DNA from: Archaeoglobi archaeon
Lineage (GTDB): Archaea; Halobacteriota; Archaeoglobi; Archaeoglobales; Archaeoglobaceae
NCBI GenBank assembly: GCA_029259455.1
Contig: JAPDIT010000034.1
Coordinates: forward strand, 1-33,836
Direction: 5' to 3'
DNA: 33,836 nt
In this document: positions 9,476 through 17,175 of the stretch, piece after piece
Numbering within the stretch: position 1 is the first letter of the stretch
Layout: each line of letters begins with the position of its first letter
The notes under the pieces: model-generated
The model's database searches: none
Seen by the model: only the letters and a program-made list of their open reading frames with translations
What the model was told of the DNA's origin: nothing
Program-made: the position numbers and the translations under genes

Positions 9476-10978
9476 TTAAACAGCCTCTCTCCACTGGCAG
9501 TACGCATGTCTGAAGTCGACAAGTGCAGCAGTGGCACAGTCCTTACAGACTCTTGCCGGTGAGGCTGGAGTCTCCTTGTGCAATGCGATTATGTTCGTCA
9601 TCATCGTTGCCGTTACCGGCTCGCTTGTAAGCAGACACGGATAGTCTGCGAGCCTCATAAGTGCAGAGAATCTGACGCTGATTGCACATCCGGGATATGC
9701 GTAGCGCTGCGGGTTCATCAGTACCTCATTTTCATGTACCGGATCAAGATTAACCTCAAACTCGCCGACTTTTGGAACAAGCTTCATTTCAGCACCGTTC
9801 CTGCTTCTCCTCGCCTTGTCGATGTACTTCCACCCTCTGTATATCATGTCCATGAAGTCGTGGTTGTGCAGCTCCGCTGCTCCACCCCTCGTTGGGTATA
9901 GCTGCACGTAGTTGTGGAACCTCTTGGTCAGCAGGTCAACAATCATCGGGGCGTTAAAGCCGTCAAGCTCGAGGATGTACTCAACTGCAACGGCTCCCGA
10001 GCCGGTTGCAACGCTGAGAGGCTGGTATTCGTTCTTGAACTTGTCAAAATTTGCGTTCAATGTTGTGTCCATCACCGCACTCGTTGCCTCTATAACCGCC
10101 ATCACAACGTCATCCTTGCACATGTTGAACGTTGACTGAGCTATGTGGTGGGCTGCATCTCCGACACAGTATGCCGGGACGGTCACAATATTCCCGTAGT
10201 GTACACCATCATCCATGGCCTCCTTCACGGCCCCCTTCATGCGGTTCTTATATTCTGACATGTATTTTCTCACGTCGAAGCTCTGGTGGCCATGCTCATC
10301 CATCAGCTTAGCCTGAGCCTCCGTCGGCTGGTCGTAGACGAGCTTTATCATTTCGATTTCCTTCTTTATCGCATCGCTCAGCGTTGCTCCTTTTTCTATC
10401 TCATTGGCGAAAACCTCGCCGAAGCCGTATGATGTGTTCATTCCCCAGGACTTTGACGCAAGAATTGCCTGAGCGTGATCCTTGGGAATGTCAACCGTCT
10501 TGAGTATCCTGTTTACGATGTTGCTCGTGCTTCCCGGTATCAGGGCGAAATCAACAACACATGTAGGCCCGTAAAAGCCACCATATCTCCTTACAACCTC
10601 ACGGCCAATAAGAGCCTCGGCTTTCTCAATGCCCTCAATGAACTTTTCAACACTCTTTCTGAAGCTCTCATCCTCCTCATACAGAATCTCCAAAATTGCT
10701 GGAGTCTGGTAGTGCTCCACAAACGGGTCGTCCTCAGGTCTTACAGTCTTGGTCAGACCTCTGAGAATCTCGTAGTGCGCATTGACCGAGTTAACGTGCA
10801 GCCTTATGACTGCCTTGTTCTGGTTTCCAACGGCTTTCATCTGGTTTACCGCATCCACATAGGGCTTTACATCGTCAATGACGAGCTCTTTTCCTCTCTT
10901 CTCCTTAATCACGTTCACATCCGCCCACTGGGCGGCCATGGCTTCCTTCACCATTTTCTCAACTACTTCATCTACCAT
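9476..10978 (-). CDS. Uncharacterised approximately 500-aa protein, probably DUF2193 family
   Basis: Long open frame with SD/promoter context; Cys- and His-containing C-terminus (YPGCAISV...RVCKDCATAALVDFRHAYCQW). Family name assigned by recall. Confidence 0.75.
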   Translation of the reverse strand: MVDEVVEKMVKEAMAAQWADVNVIKEKRGKELVIDDVKPYVDAVNQMKAVGNQNKAVIRLHVNSVNAHYEILRGLTKTVRPEDDPFVEHYQTPAILEILYEEDESFRKSVEKFIEGIEKAEALIGREVVRRYGGFYGPTCVVDFALIPGSTSNIVNRILKTVDIPKDHAQAILASKSWGMNTSYGFGEVFANEIEKGATLSDAIKKEIEMIKLVYDQPTEAQAKLMDEHGHQSFDVRKYMSEYKNRMKGAVKEAMDDGVHYGNIVTVPAYCVGDAAHHIAQSTFNMCKDDVVMAVIEATSAVMDTTLNANFDKFKNEYQPLSVATGSGAVAVEYILELDGFNAPMIVDLLTKRFHNYVQLYPTRGGAAELHNHDFMDMIYRGWKYIDKARRSRNGAEMKLVPKVGEFEVNLDPVHENEVLMNPQRYAYPGCAISVRFSALMRLADYPCLLTSEPVTATMMTNIIALHKETPASPARVCKDCATAALVDFRHAYCQWREAV

Positions 10979-10986
10979 GAAGTATA

Positions 10987-11004
10987 ATGGTCATAATCGA
11001 CCAT
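10987..11004. promoter_or_regulatory. Inverted repeat ATGGTC-N6-GACCAT immediately upstream of the DUF2193-like gene
   Basis: Perfect 6-bp arms read directly; 9 nt upstream of ATG at 10978 (-). Confidence 0.45.
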
Positions 11005-11014
11005 CATCCTTTTG

Positions 11015-11047
11015 GCGAACATGTAATTAGAGGAAAAGCAAACATGT
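11015..11047. promoter_or_regulatory. Tandem direct repeat GCRAACATGT x2, 23-bp period
   Basis: GCGAACATGT (11015-11024) and GCAAACATGT (11038-11047), 9/10 identical, between the regulator and DUF2193-like gene. Confidence 0.45.
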
Positions 11048-11121
11048 CCCAAAAATAGATGAGAAATATTAGGGAAAATTCGCGGATATGTCTATCGACT
11101 CATTACCTGATGACGATAAGC

Positions 11122-11775
11122 TCACAACAACTCTATTGACTTTTCAAGCTCCTTTTCCTGAATGTAGCGCTCAACAAGCTTAGAAATCGCAATTTTCAAG
11201 TGCTTATGGGCAGTACTCTTTGCAACTCCCAGAGCCATGGCGATGTCGTTTATAGTCACTTCCCTCCTTTCGGAGAAGTATCCGAGGTCGTATGCAATTT
11301 TCAAAGCTCTTCTCTGCGCCTCGGTCAATCCAGTCCTCCCCTCTCCGATGCTCTTTATTTCGATTACCTTCCACTGGCCAACGTTGTTCAGATTGGCATA
11401 CGCCTTTGGAAGGTAACTCGTGCTCGGAACAATAATTTCGTAAATCTTGCTTCCACCCTCAACGATTATTGGAGTCTTTATAAAACAGTAGGAGTTCTCA
11501 AAAGCTTTAATGCCAGTAGTGTCACTCACAACAGCAATAAAGCTCGCCTCAATTGGCGTCTTCTCAAGAACCTGAATGAACTTGGTGTTGGGATGTCTTT
11601 CAACCTCCCTTATATATTCTGTAACATACTCAGCATCAGATGTCTTGACCAGAAACAGAGCATCTTCATCATTCAGAAGAATGTACGAAATTATTTCTGC
11701 CCTTACCGGACATTTTTTGGTTGTAACTGCAAGAGAACAGCGATGCTGGTCCACCCTGACTTTGAGAAGATACAT
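11122..11775 (-). CDS. Helix-turn-helix transcriptional regulator, bacterio-opsin-activator (HTH_10) type
   Basis: C-terminal LTEAQRRALKIAYDLGYFSERREVTINDIAMALGVAKSTAHKHLKIAISKLVERYI is a classic HTH_10 domain. Confidence 0.88.
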   Translation of the reverse strand: MYLLKVRVDQHRCSLAVTTKKCPVRAEIISYILLNDEDALFLVKTSDAEYVTEYIREVERHPNTKFIQVLEKTPIEASFIAVVSDTTGIKAFENSYCFIKTPIIVEGGSKIYEIIVPSTSYLPKAYANLNNVGQWKVIEIKSIGEGRTGLTEAQRRALKIAYDLGYFSERREVTINDIAMALGVAKSTAHKHLKIAISKLVERYIQEKELEKSIELL

Positions 11776-11848
11776 ATATATTGTGATTTTTTCTGCTCAT
11801 AAACCTTTTCCCAAAAAAGTTTAAATAACGCCAAATTCTGCTTGATTC

Positions 11849-11998
11849 ATGGCAAGGTTCCCCGAAGCGGAGGCAAGGCTGTTCAACGTTAAAATCTGCA
11901 TGAGATGCAACGCAAGGAATCCTATGAAGGCCAAAGTCTGCAGGAAGTGCGGCTACAAGGGTCTGAGACCTAAATCGAAGGAGAGGAAAGGCAGGTAA
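11849..11998 (+). CDS. rpl40e: 50S ribosomal protein L40e
   Basis: Translation [49 protein letters not shown] with CxxC-CxxC zinc motif; absent from the supplied track because of its 49-aa length; TATA-like tttaaata about 25 nt upstream. Confidence 0.95.
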   Translation: MARFPEAEARLFNVKICMRCNARNPMKAKVCRKCGYKGLRPKSKERKGR

Positions 11999-11999
11999 C

Positions 12000-12470
12000 C
12001 TATTTTTCAACTTTTCTCAAAAACCTCGTCATGTTCTTCCAGTGGCCTCCCATCCAGTAGAGCTTTTTGCACTTCTCGCAGTACCACAGATCCATTTTCA
12101 GCATGTCTTCTGAGAGCTTTTCCCTCAAAATGACCTCAACCGCCTCATCTCTGCTCGGCTTTCTCAGCGGGGTGTTGCAGAGGCTGCACCTGTCCATTAC
12201 GATCTGGAACTTCACACCTCTCTGCATTAACTCCTGCATCTGCCCCTCTACAGAGTCCGACTTTATCAGAATCGCCTTTCTGCCATCCTTAACGCTTTTT
12301 CTGTAAAGCTCCTTGTCTTTGGTGAGCAAAATTCTGTCCCTGAAGTTTTTCAGCATAAAGTCGTCCTCTTCACCCTCAACTTCCATATCAGCTATGCTTA
12401 CTGTGTCATAACCTGAGATTCTAAGCCATCTGGTCAACTTTCCAAGCATTCTGTCGGTCAGAAACTTCAT
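12000..12470 (-). CDS. Mut7-C RNase-like domain protein (PIN-like plus zinc ribbon)
   Basis: KFLTDRMLGKLTRWLRISGYDT...ILLTKDKELYRK...RCSLCNTPL...WYCEKCKKLYWMGGHWKNM; ATG 12470 overlaps the upstream stop (ATGA); track start is 12479. Confidence 0.87.
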   Translation of the reverse strand: MKFLTDRMLGKLTRWLRISGYDTVSIADMEVEGEEDDFMLKNFRDRILLTKDKELYRKSVKDGRKAILIKSDSVEGQMQELMQRGVKFQIVMDRCSLCNTPLRKPSRDEAVEVILREKLSEDMLKMDLWYCEKCKKLYWMGGHWKNMTRFLRKVEK

Positions 12471-12970
12471 TTCCACCATACTGGGTCTTTTCTCTTCATC
12501 AAAACCGCATATATTTTCCTAGCAACTTCTGTTTCCAGCTCAACATTTTCTGCAAACTTTATCGCATATTTTGACTGCTCCTCATACTCCACAGCCTGAA
12601 AGGCAAGCTCAAGTTTGTCTGCATCCCTCACGTATACTTCAACATCGGAAAAATCGGGCTGGAACTCCATCCAGGAAAGCTGATCCTTCTTTGCCTTCTC
12701 CTCATCGCAACTCACGTAACGCTGAGCTATCTTGTGCAAGTCCATTGTCCTCGTCTCGTGTAAATCATGGAAAAGAGTGGCGGTTGCTGCCTTGCATGCC
12801 TTTTCAAAACTTTCACCGCTTTTGATTGCGAGAACAAACGCTATTATCGCCGTCCTGAAGCTGTGATCCGCCACGCTTTCTGGAAGTCTGATCCCAAGCT
12901 TAAGCCATCCAGACCGAGGGGTTAACTTCAGCGAACCGACCTCGTGAATGAACTTCACAACATCATCCAT
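12467..12970 (-). CDS. HD-domain phosphohydrolase (YfbR / COG1896-like)
   Basis: VADHSFRTAIIAFVLA...ATLFHDLHETRTMDLHKIAQRYV HD motif; ATG 12970 preferred to TTG 12994. Confidence 0.87.
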   Translation of the reverse strand: MDDVVKFIHEVGSLKLTPRSGWLKLGIRLPESVADHSFRTAIIAFVLAIKSGESFEKACKAATATLFHDLHETRTMDLHKIAQRYVSCDEEKAKKDQLSWMEFQPDFSDVEVYVRDADKLELAFQAVEYEEQSKYAIKFAENVELETEVARKIYAVLMKRKDPVWWK

Positions 12971-13002
12971 AGAGTTAATAATGCACGCTGTCAATAAGTT
13001 TT

Positions 13003-13548
13003 ATGAAAAGGTGGAGGTTTCTCGGAATCGATGACAGCTTTGACGACAAAAAATGCTGCGTTGTGGGGTGTGTGACATGCGATGGTTACGTGGAGGGGTT
13101 CATGTATGCCGAGATAGAGATAGACGGACTTGATGCAACGGAAAAGCTCATTGGTATGGTGAAGAGGTCGAAATTCAGAAAACAGATAAAGTGCATTTTT
13201 CTTCCAGGAATCACTTTTGGTGGATTCAATCTTGTTGATATTCAGCAGGTTTACAAGGAAACGGAAATCCCCGTTGTTGTTGTAATGCGCAGAAGGCCTG
13301 ACATGGAAGAATTCGATTCAGCTATGAGGAATGTTGAGAACTACGAGATAAGAAAAAGAATTGTTGAGAGGGCGGGTGAAATTTACAAGGCCGGAAATCT
13401 CTACATTCAGATGGCTGGTGTGGGTTTTGATGAGGCAAAGGAGCTTGTTAAAGCGGCAACGGTTAAGGGAAACATGCCCGAACCCGTTCGGATAGCACAT
13501 CTGGCAGCATCTGCAATCATACACGGAGAGTCGCGAGGGAAAGCATGA
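13003..13548 (+). CDS. DUF99 / endonuclease dU-like family protein
   Basis: RFLGIDDSFDDKKCCVVGCVTCDGYVEGFMYAEIEIDGLDATEKLIGMV...IFLPGITFGGFNLVDI. Confidence 0.85.
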   Translation: MKRWRFLGIDDSFDDKKCCVVGCVTCDGYVEGFMYAEIEIDGLDATEKLIGMVKRSKFRKQIKCIFLPGITFGGFNLVDIQQVYKETEIPVVVVMRRRPDMEEFDSAMRNVENYEIRKRIVERAGEIYKAGNLYIQMAGVGFDEAKELVKAATVKGNMPEPVRIAHLAASAIIHGESRGKA

Positions 13549-13579
13549 AGATTTATATAGTAAAATAACCATTTATACT

Positions 13580-14161
13580 ATGCAGCCAATGGAAATCGCA
13601 AAACTGTTAACAAGTCAGGCTGCTGTTCTGACCTCACTTGCTGTTATTGGCATTATCCTCTGCTTTATTGGCTACAGAATCTTCAGAGTTTATTCCGCAA
13701 TTATAGGATTTCTCATTGGCGAGTTTGTGGGTATCTACATTACCATGAACTATTACGAGAACGCTTTTGTGGCCATTCTCGCATCTGCTTTTGTAGGTGC
13801 AGTGCTCTTCGCCCTTGTCGATAAGCTTGGACTTATCGTTACGGGGGCGGCTTTTGGCTACTTTGTAGGCATTTACCTCCTCCCTGAATACCAGGTCTAC
13901 GCATTTGTGCTTGCCGCACTATTTGCGCTGATAAACCTCTTTGTCGAGAAGCCTATGACGGTGCTTGTAACATCTGTTATAGGAGCTTCATCGATCATCC
14001 TTGCCGTGCACATGGGCACAACGGGAGCACATATTCACGATGTTCTCAGCGACCCGAGAGGTGCGGTTGATATGGTGTTCTCAAATGCATACTTCAGCCT
14101 ACTCTGGTTCGCTTTAGTTCTTACGGGAATAATTACACAGTATGCCGCCTACAAGGAGTAA
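13580..14161 (+). CDS. Multi-pass membrane protein of unknown function (DUF4203-like)
   Basis: Several hydrophobic segments (AVIGIILCFIGYRIFRVYSAIIGFLIGEFVGIYI etc.); family by impression only. Confidence 0.65.
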   Translation: MQPMEIAKLLTSQAAVLTSLAVIGIILCFIGYRIFRVYSAIIGFLIGEFVGIYITMNYYENAFVAILASAFVGAVLFALVDKLGLIVTGAAFGYFVGIYLLPEYQVYAFVLAALFALINLFVEKPMTVLVTSVIGASSIILAVHMGTTGAHIHDVLSDPRGAVDMVFSNAYFSLLWFALVLTGIITQYAAYKE

Positions 14162-14192
14162 CCTTTTTTGCCTTCTTTCTTTACCAAATTCC

Positions 14193-15179
14193 GTGATCGA
14201 AATAGACGGTAGCTTCGGGGAAGGAGGAGGGCAGATACTGAGAACGGCTGTTGCGCTTTCATGTGTAACTGGAAAGGCTGTGAGGATTAAAAACATCAGA
14301 GCAAACCGCCCAAAGCCCGGACTGGCGGCGCAGCATTTGAAGGGTATTGAGGCTGCCAAAATTATCAGCAATGCGGATGTAGAGGGGCTAAGACTCGGCT
14401 CCACTGAGGTTGTATTCAGGCCAAGAAGTGTGAGGGGTGGGGAGTTCAGAATCGACATAGGAACCGCTGGGAGCATCACACTTATCTTTCAGACAGTTCT
14501 ACTACCACTTCTCTTCGCAGACAGGGAAAGCAGGCTTACGGTTAGTGGTGGAACTGATGTTGCCTGGGCTCCGCCGGTGGACTACTTCAAAAACGTGACT
14601 TTGAGAGCTTTGAGGGAGATGAATGTTGATTGTGAGCTTCAGGTTGTGAAAAGGGGTTACTATCCCAGAGGCGGTGGGATTGTCAGGCTGGAGGTAAGGC
14701 CGACTGAGATGAGAGGTGTGATTTTTGAAAGGCTTGATGAGATGGTTAGAGGTATAAGCCACTGCCAGAATCTCCCAGAGCATGTTGCAGTAAGGCAGGC
14801 AAATTCGGCCAGAGAATACTTGGGGGATAGGGGAATAAATGCTGAGATAAAGACAGAAGTTCTGAAGGGTTTATCGACGGGGAGCGGGATAGTTCTGTGG
14901 AGCGGATATAAGGGAGGCAGTGCTCTGGGTGAAAAAGGCAAAAGGGCAGAGATTGTTGGTCTGGAGGCTGCGGAGAACATCTACAGAGAACTGATGTCAG
15001 ATGCCACATTCGATGCACATCTCGCTGACCAAGTGATGCCGTTTGCAGCGATGGCTAAAGGTAGCACGGAGTACACAACCAGCGAGGTCACGATGCATCA
15101 AAAGAGCAACGCGTACGTGATAAACTCCTTCCTTGGAGAGGTTGTTAGGTTCGAAGAGAATAAAGTAAGAATTAAATGA
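14193..15179 (+). CDS. rtcA: RNA 3'-terminal phosphate cyclase
   Basis: IEIDGSFGEGGGQILRTAVALSCVTGKAVRIKNIRANRPKPGLAAQHL; GTG 14193 likely start (track 14142). Confidence 0.93.
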   Translation: MIEIDGSFGEGGGQILRTAVALSCVTGKAVRIKNIRANRPKPGLAAQHLKGIEAAKIISNADVEGLRLGSTEVVFRPRSVRGGEFRIDIGTAGSITLIFQTVLLPLLFADRESRLTVSGGTDVAWAPPVDYFKNVTLRALREMNVDCELQVVKRGYYPRGGGIVRLEVRPTEMRGVIFERLDEMVRGISHCQNLPEHVAVRQANSAREYLGDRGINAEIKTEVLKGLSTGSGIVLWSGYKGGSALGEKGKRAEIVGLEAAENIYRELMSDATFDAHLADQVMPFAAMAKGSTEYTTSEVTMHQKSNAYVINSFLGEVVRFEENKVRIK

Positions 15180-15837
15180 ATCCTTTTTCTTTCCAGAACT
15201 CGTAATCGGCCTTCATGAGGTTTCCGTAGTTCTTTATAAGGGTTAAAAGCTGCTTTTGAAGCTCGAAATCCTCCTCAGTTGGCTCTGCTCTGTATTTTTT
15301 CTCATACGCTTCAGCAATGTTCTTACCGAGCAAAGATGCCTTTTCCAGATCCTCCTGCCCCACTTCGCCCGGAATCACACCGAAGCCCACTGCATAACCT
15401 ACCGGCACTATTCCCCACGCCTTGAGCACTCTGTTAAGGTATCTTGCAACCTCCTCTGGCTTGCCGACTCCGGCATAGACGACTATGCTTCCCCCATACT
15501 TGCCGTGAAGTGTCGGTCTGTGGCCGTATGCAAGCATTCTGTCGATGAAGGTCTTCATCTGTGCCGTTACGTTGAGATAATAAACAGGAGAAGCTAAGAT
15601 TACAGCATCACTCTCCTCAACAAGCTTCTTCAGCTCAACCATGTCGTCTTTCTGCACGCAATCCTCCTTCGCAAGGCATGTGCCGCATCCAATGCAGTAG
15701 TTAATCCTCTTCGAGGGCAGATGCACTCTCTCCGTCTCAAATCCCCTTTCTTCGAGCTCCTCTAACGCAGCATCGAGCATCTTCGACGTGTTGCCATACT
15801 TTCTCGGTGAGCCGAGAATACCAACAGCCTTCATCAC
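15172..15837 (-). CDS. Iron-sulfur flavoprotein / NADPH-dependent FMN reductase-like (Isf type)
   Basis: KAVGILGSPRKYGNTSKMLDAAL...INYCIGCGTCLAKEDCVQKDDM compact cysteine motif, flavodoxin fold, VILASPVYYLNVTAQMKTFIDR. Confidence 0.88.
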   Translation of the reverse strand: MMKAVGILGSPRKYGNTSKMLDAALEELEERGFETERVHLPSKRINYCIGCGTCLAKEDCVQKDDMVELKKLVEESDAVILASPVYYLNVTAQMKTFIDRMLAYGHRPTLHGKYGGSIVVYAGVGKPEEVARYLNRVLKAWGIVPVGYAVGFGVIPGEVGQEDLEKASLLGKNIAEAYEKKYRAEPTEEDFELQKQLLTLIKNYGNLMKADYEFWKEKGFI

Positions 15838-15843
15838 ACCACC

Positions 15844-16791
15844 CTATCCGAGTTCCCCGGCCAAACCCCTCAGCCCGACCCTCACCCTCTTCGACTTCTC
15901 AAGGACTTCGGCAAAATCCGAGTTTTCCATTATATATATTTCGGTTTCCGGAATACTTATACTCGAAAGCATGTCAAATGCCTTTTCTCCCCTCTCCATG
16001 AACAGCTCTATCACCTCCGCCTCGCTCATGGCAGTGGAGCTGATTATCGCGACATCAGCATGTTTCAGAGCGTACTCATTTCCGTTGAAAGCTATTGCCA
16101 CACCTCCCATACTCCTAGCAACTTCAAACATCTTGTAGTCGGATATGCTGTCCCCCACAACAACGGGAAAGTCGATGCCCACCGACTCACAGTAATTCCT
16201 CACAATCTCCGCCTTCTCCCCAGCTCCAACAGCTTTAACCGATTCAACGATTTCTTTAACATCTTGGCGGGAGAAAAGTCTGTCAAGCTCTCTGAAAAGC
16301 TCTTCTCCGCTCAGCGAGGCTATGACGTCAATCATTTCCAGAAGCTCCTTCTTCAGGTTTTCTGAAAGGCTTATGCTGTCAAAATCCACCTCGGTGCCGT
16401 GCAAATCCCCTTTAACGCCAATCATGTCCGCAGTTTTTCTCAGATACTGCGTGTAGGAAGTGGAAATTACAACAGGCTTCCACCTCTCTTGCAGCCTCGC
16501 CATCGCCTTCTCCGCATCCGGAACAAACCTTGCCGAAAGTTCAGCGATTCTCTCGACATCCCTGTTTTTTATCTCTGCTGCAGCGAGGAACGGTGTGAGG
16601 AGCTTCAGAGTGTATCCCGCCTCGTATCCCTCCTTTTTAACCTCATACGCCAGATAATCGTCATACTCACTGAGATTGCTGAAGAACCTCGCATTGTTGA
16701 AAACTGCCATGCAGAGTTCGAGGGCGAAGTCCGTGAGTATCCAGGGCCCTTCCCAGTCCGTGAAGAACATGGTCTTTGTTCTTTTCTCCAA
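15844..16791 (-). CDS. HAD-superfamily protein related to energy-converting hydrogenase A subunit R (EhaR-like)
   Basis: FFTDWEGPWILTDFALEL...VVVGDSISDYKMFEVARSMGGVAIAFNGNEYALKHADVAIISS: HAD motifs. Confidence 0.8.
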   Translation of the reverse strand: MEKRTKTMFFTDWEGPWILTDFALELCMAVFNNARFFSNLSEYDDYLAYEVKKEGYEAGYTLKLLTPFLAAAEIKNRDVERIAELSARFVPDAEKAMARLQERWKPVVISTSYTQYLRKTADMIGVKGDLHGTEVDFDSISLSENLKKELLEMIDVIASLSGEELFRELDRLFSRQDVKEIVESVKAVGAGEKAEIVRNYCESVGIDFPVVVGDSISDYKMFEVARSMGGVAIAFNGNEYALKHADVAIISSTAMSEAEVIELFMERGEKAFDMLSSISIPETEIYIMENSDFAEVLEKSKRVRVGLRGLAGELG

Positions 16792-16809
16792 AAGAAAACT
16801 TTTATGCTT

Positions 16810-17175
16810 TCAAAACTTCGTCCCGTAAATTTCCTCGATCAGTTCAAGAAGCCTCCTTTTTGCCCTCTCACTTATTCTGACCTCCTTCCGTTTAGGGCAT
16901 ATTGGGTCTGCGATAATATCTTCACCGTCAAAAACAGCGGGATAGAGTCTGCATCCCTTCGGGCGGTGTTCGTAGATTCTGCACCTGTTCTGGGAGTCGA
17001 GGAAGAAGCATTTTCCGTTTACGTTTCTCAGCCTTACGATTTTACCATCTCTTACCGTGAAATCCCTTCTTGAATACCCCAGAGCCTCTATTCTGGCGAT
17101 ATCGTCTTTAGTGAGTGGCATTTCAGTCTCGATGCAGCACTTCCCGCAAAAGGAGTTGCCGTCAAGGCAATTCAC
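16810..17175 (-). CDS. YkgJ-family cysteine cluster protein (Fe-S / zinc cluster)
   Basis: NSFCGKCCIETEMPLTKDDIARIEALGY...GKCFFLDSQNRCRIYEHRPKGCRLYPAVF; GTG 17175 overlaps the upstream TGA as GTGA (track start 17238). Confidence 0.82.
   Translation of the reverse strand: MNCLDGNSFCGKCCIETEMPLTKDDIARIEALGYSRRDFTVRDGKIVRLRNVNGKCFFLDSQNRCRIYEHRPKGCRLYPAVFDGEDIIADPICPKRKEVRISERAKRRLLELIEEIYGTKF

Noticed and set aside
10475-10987. 170-aa + strand ORF opposite the DUF2193-like gene
   Set aside because: Antisense shadow; overlaps the promoter dyad and has no recognisable family.
16399-17073. 224-aa + strand ORF spanning the EhaR-like and YkgJ-like genes
   Set aside because: Antisense to two genes with clear motifs.
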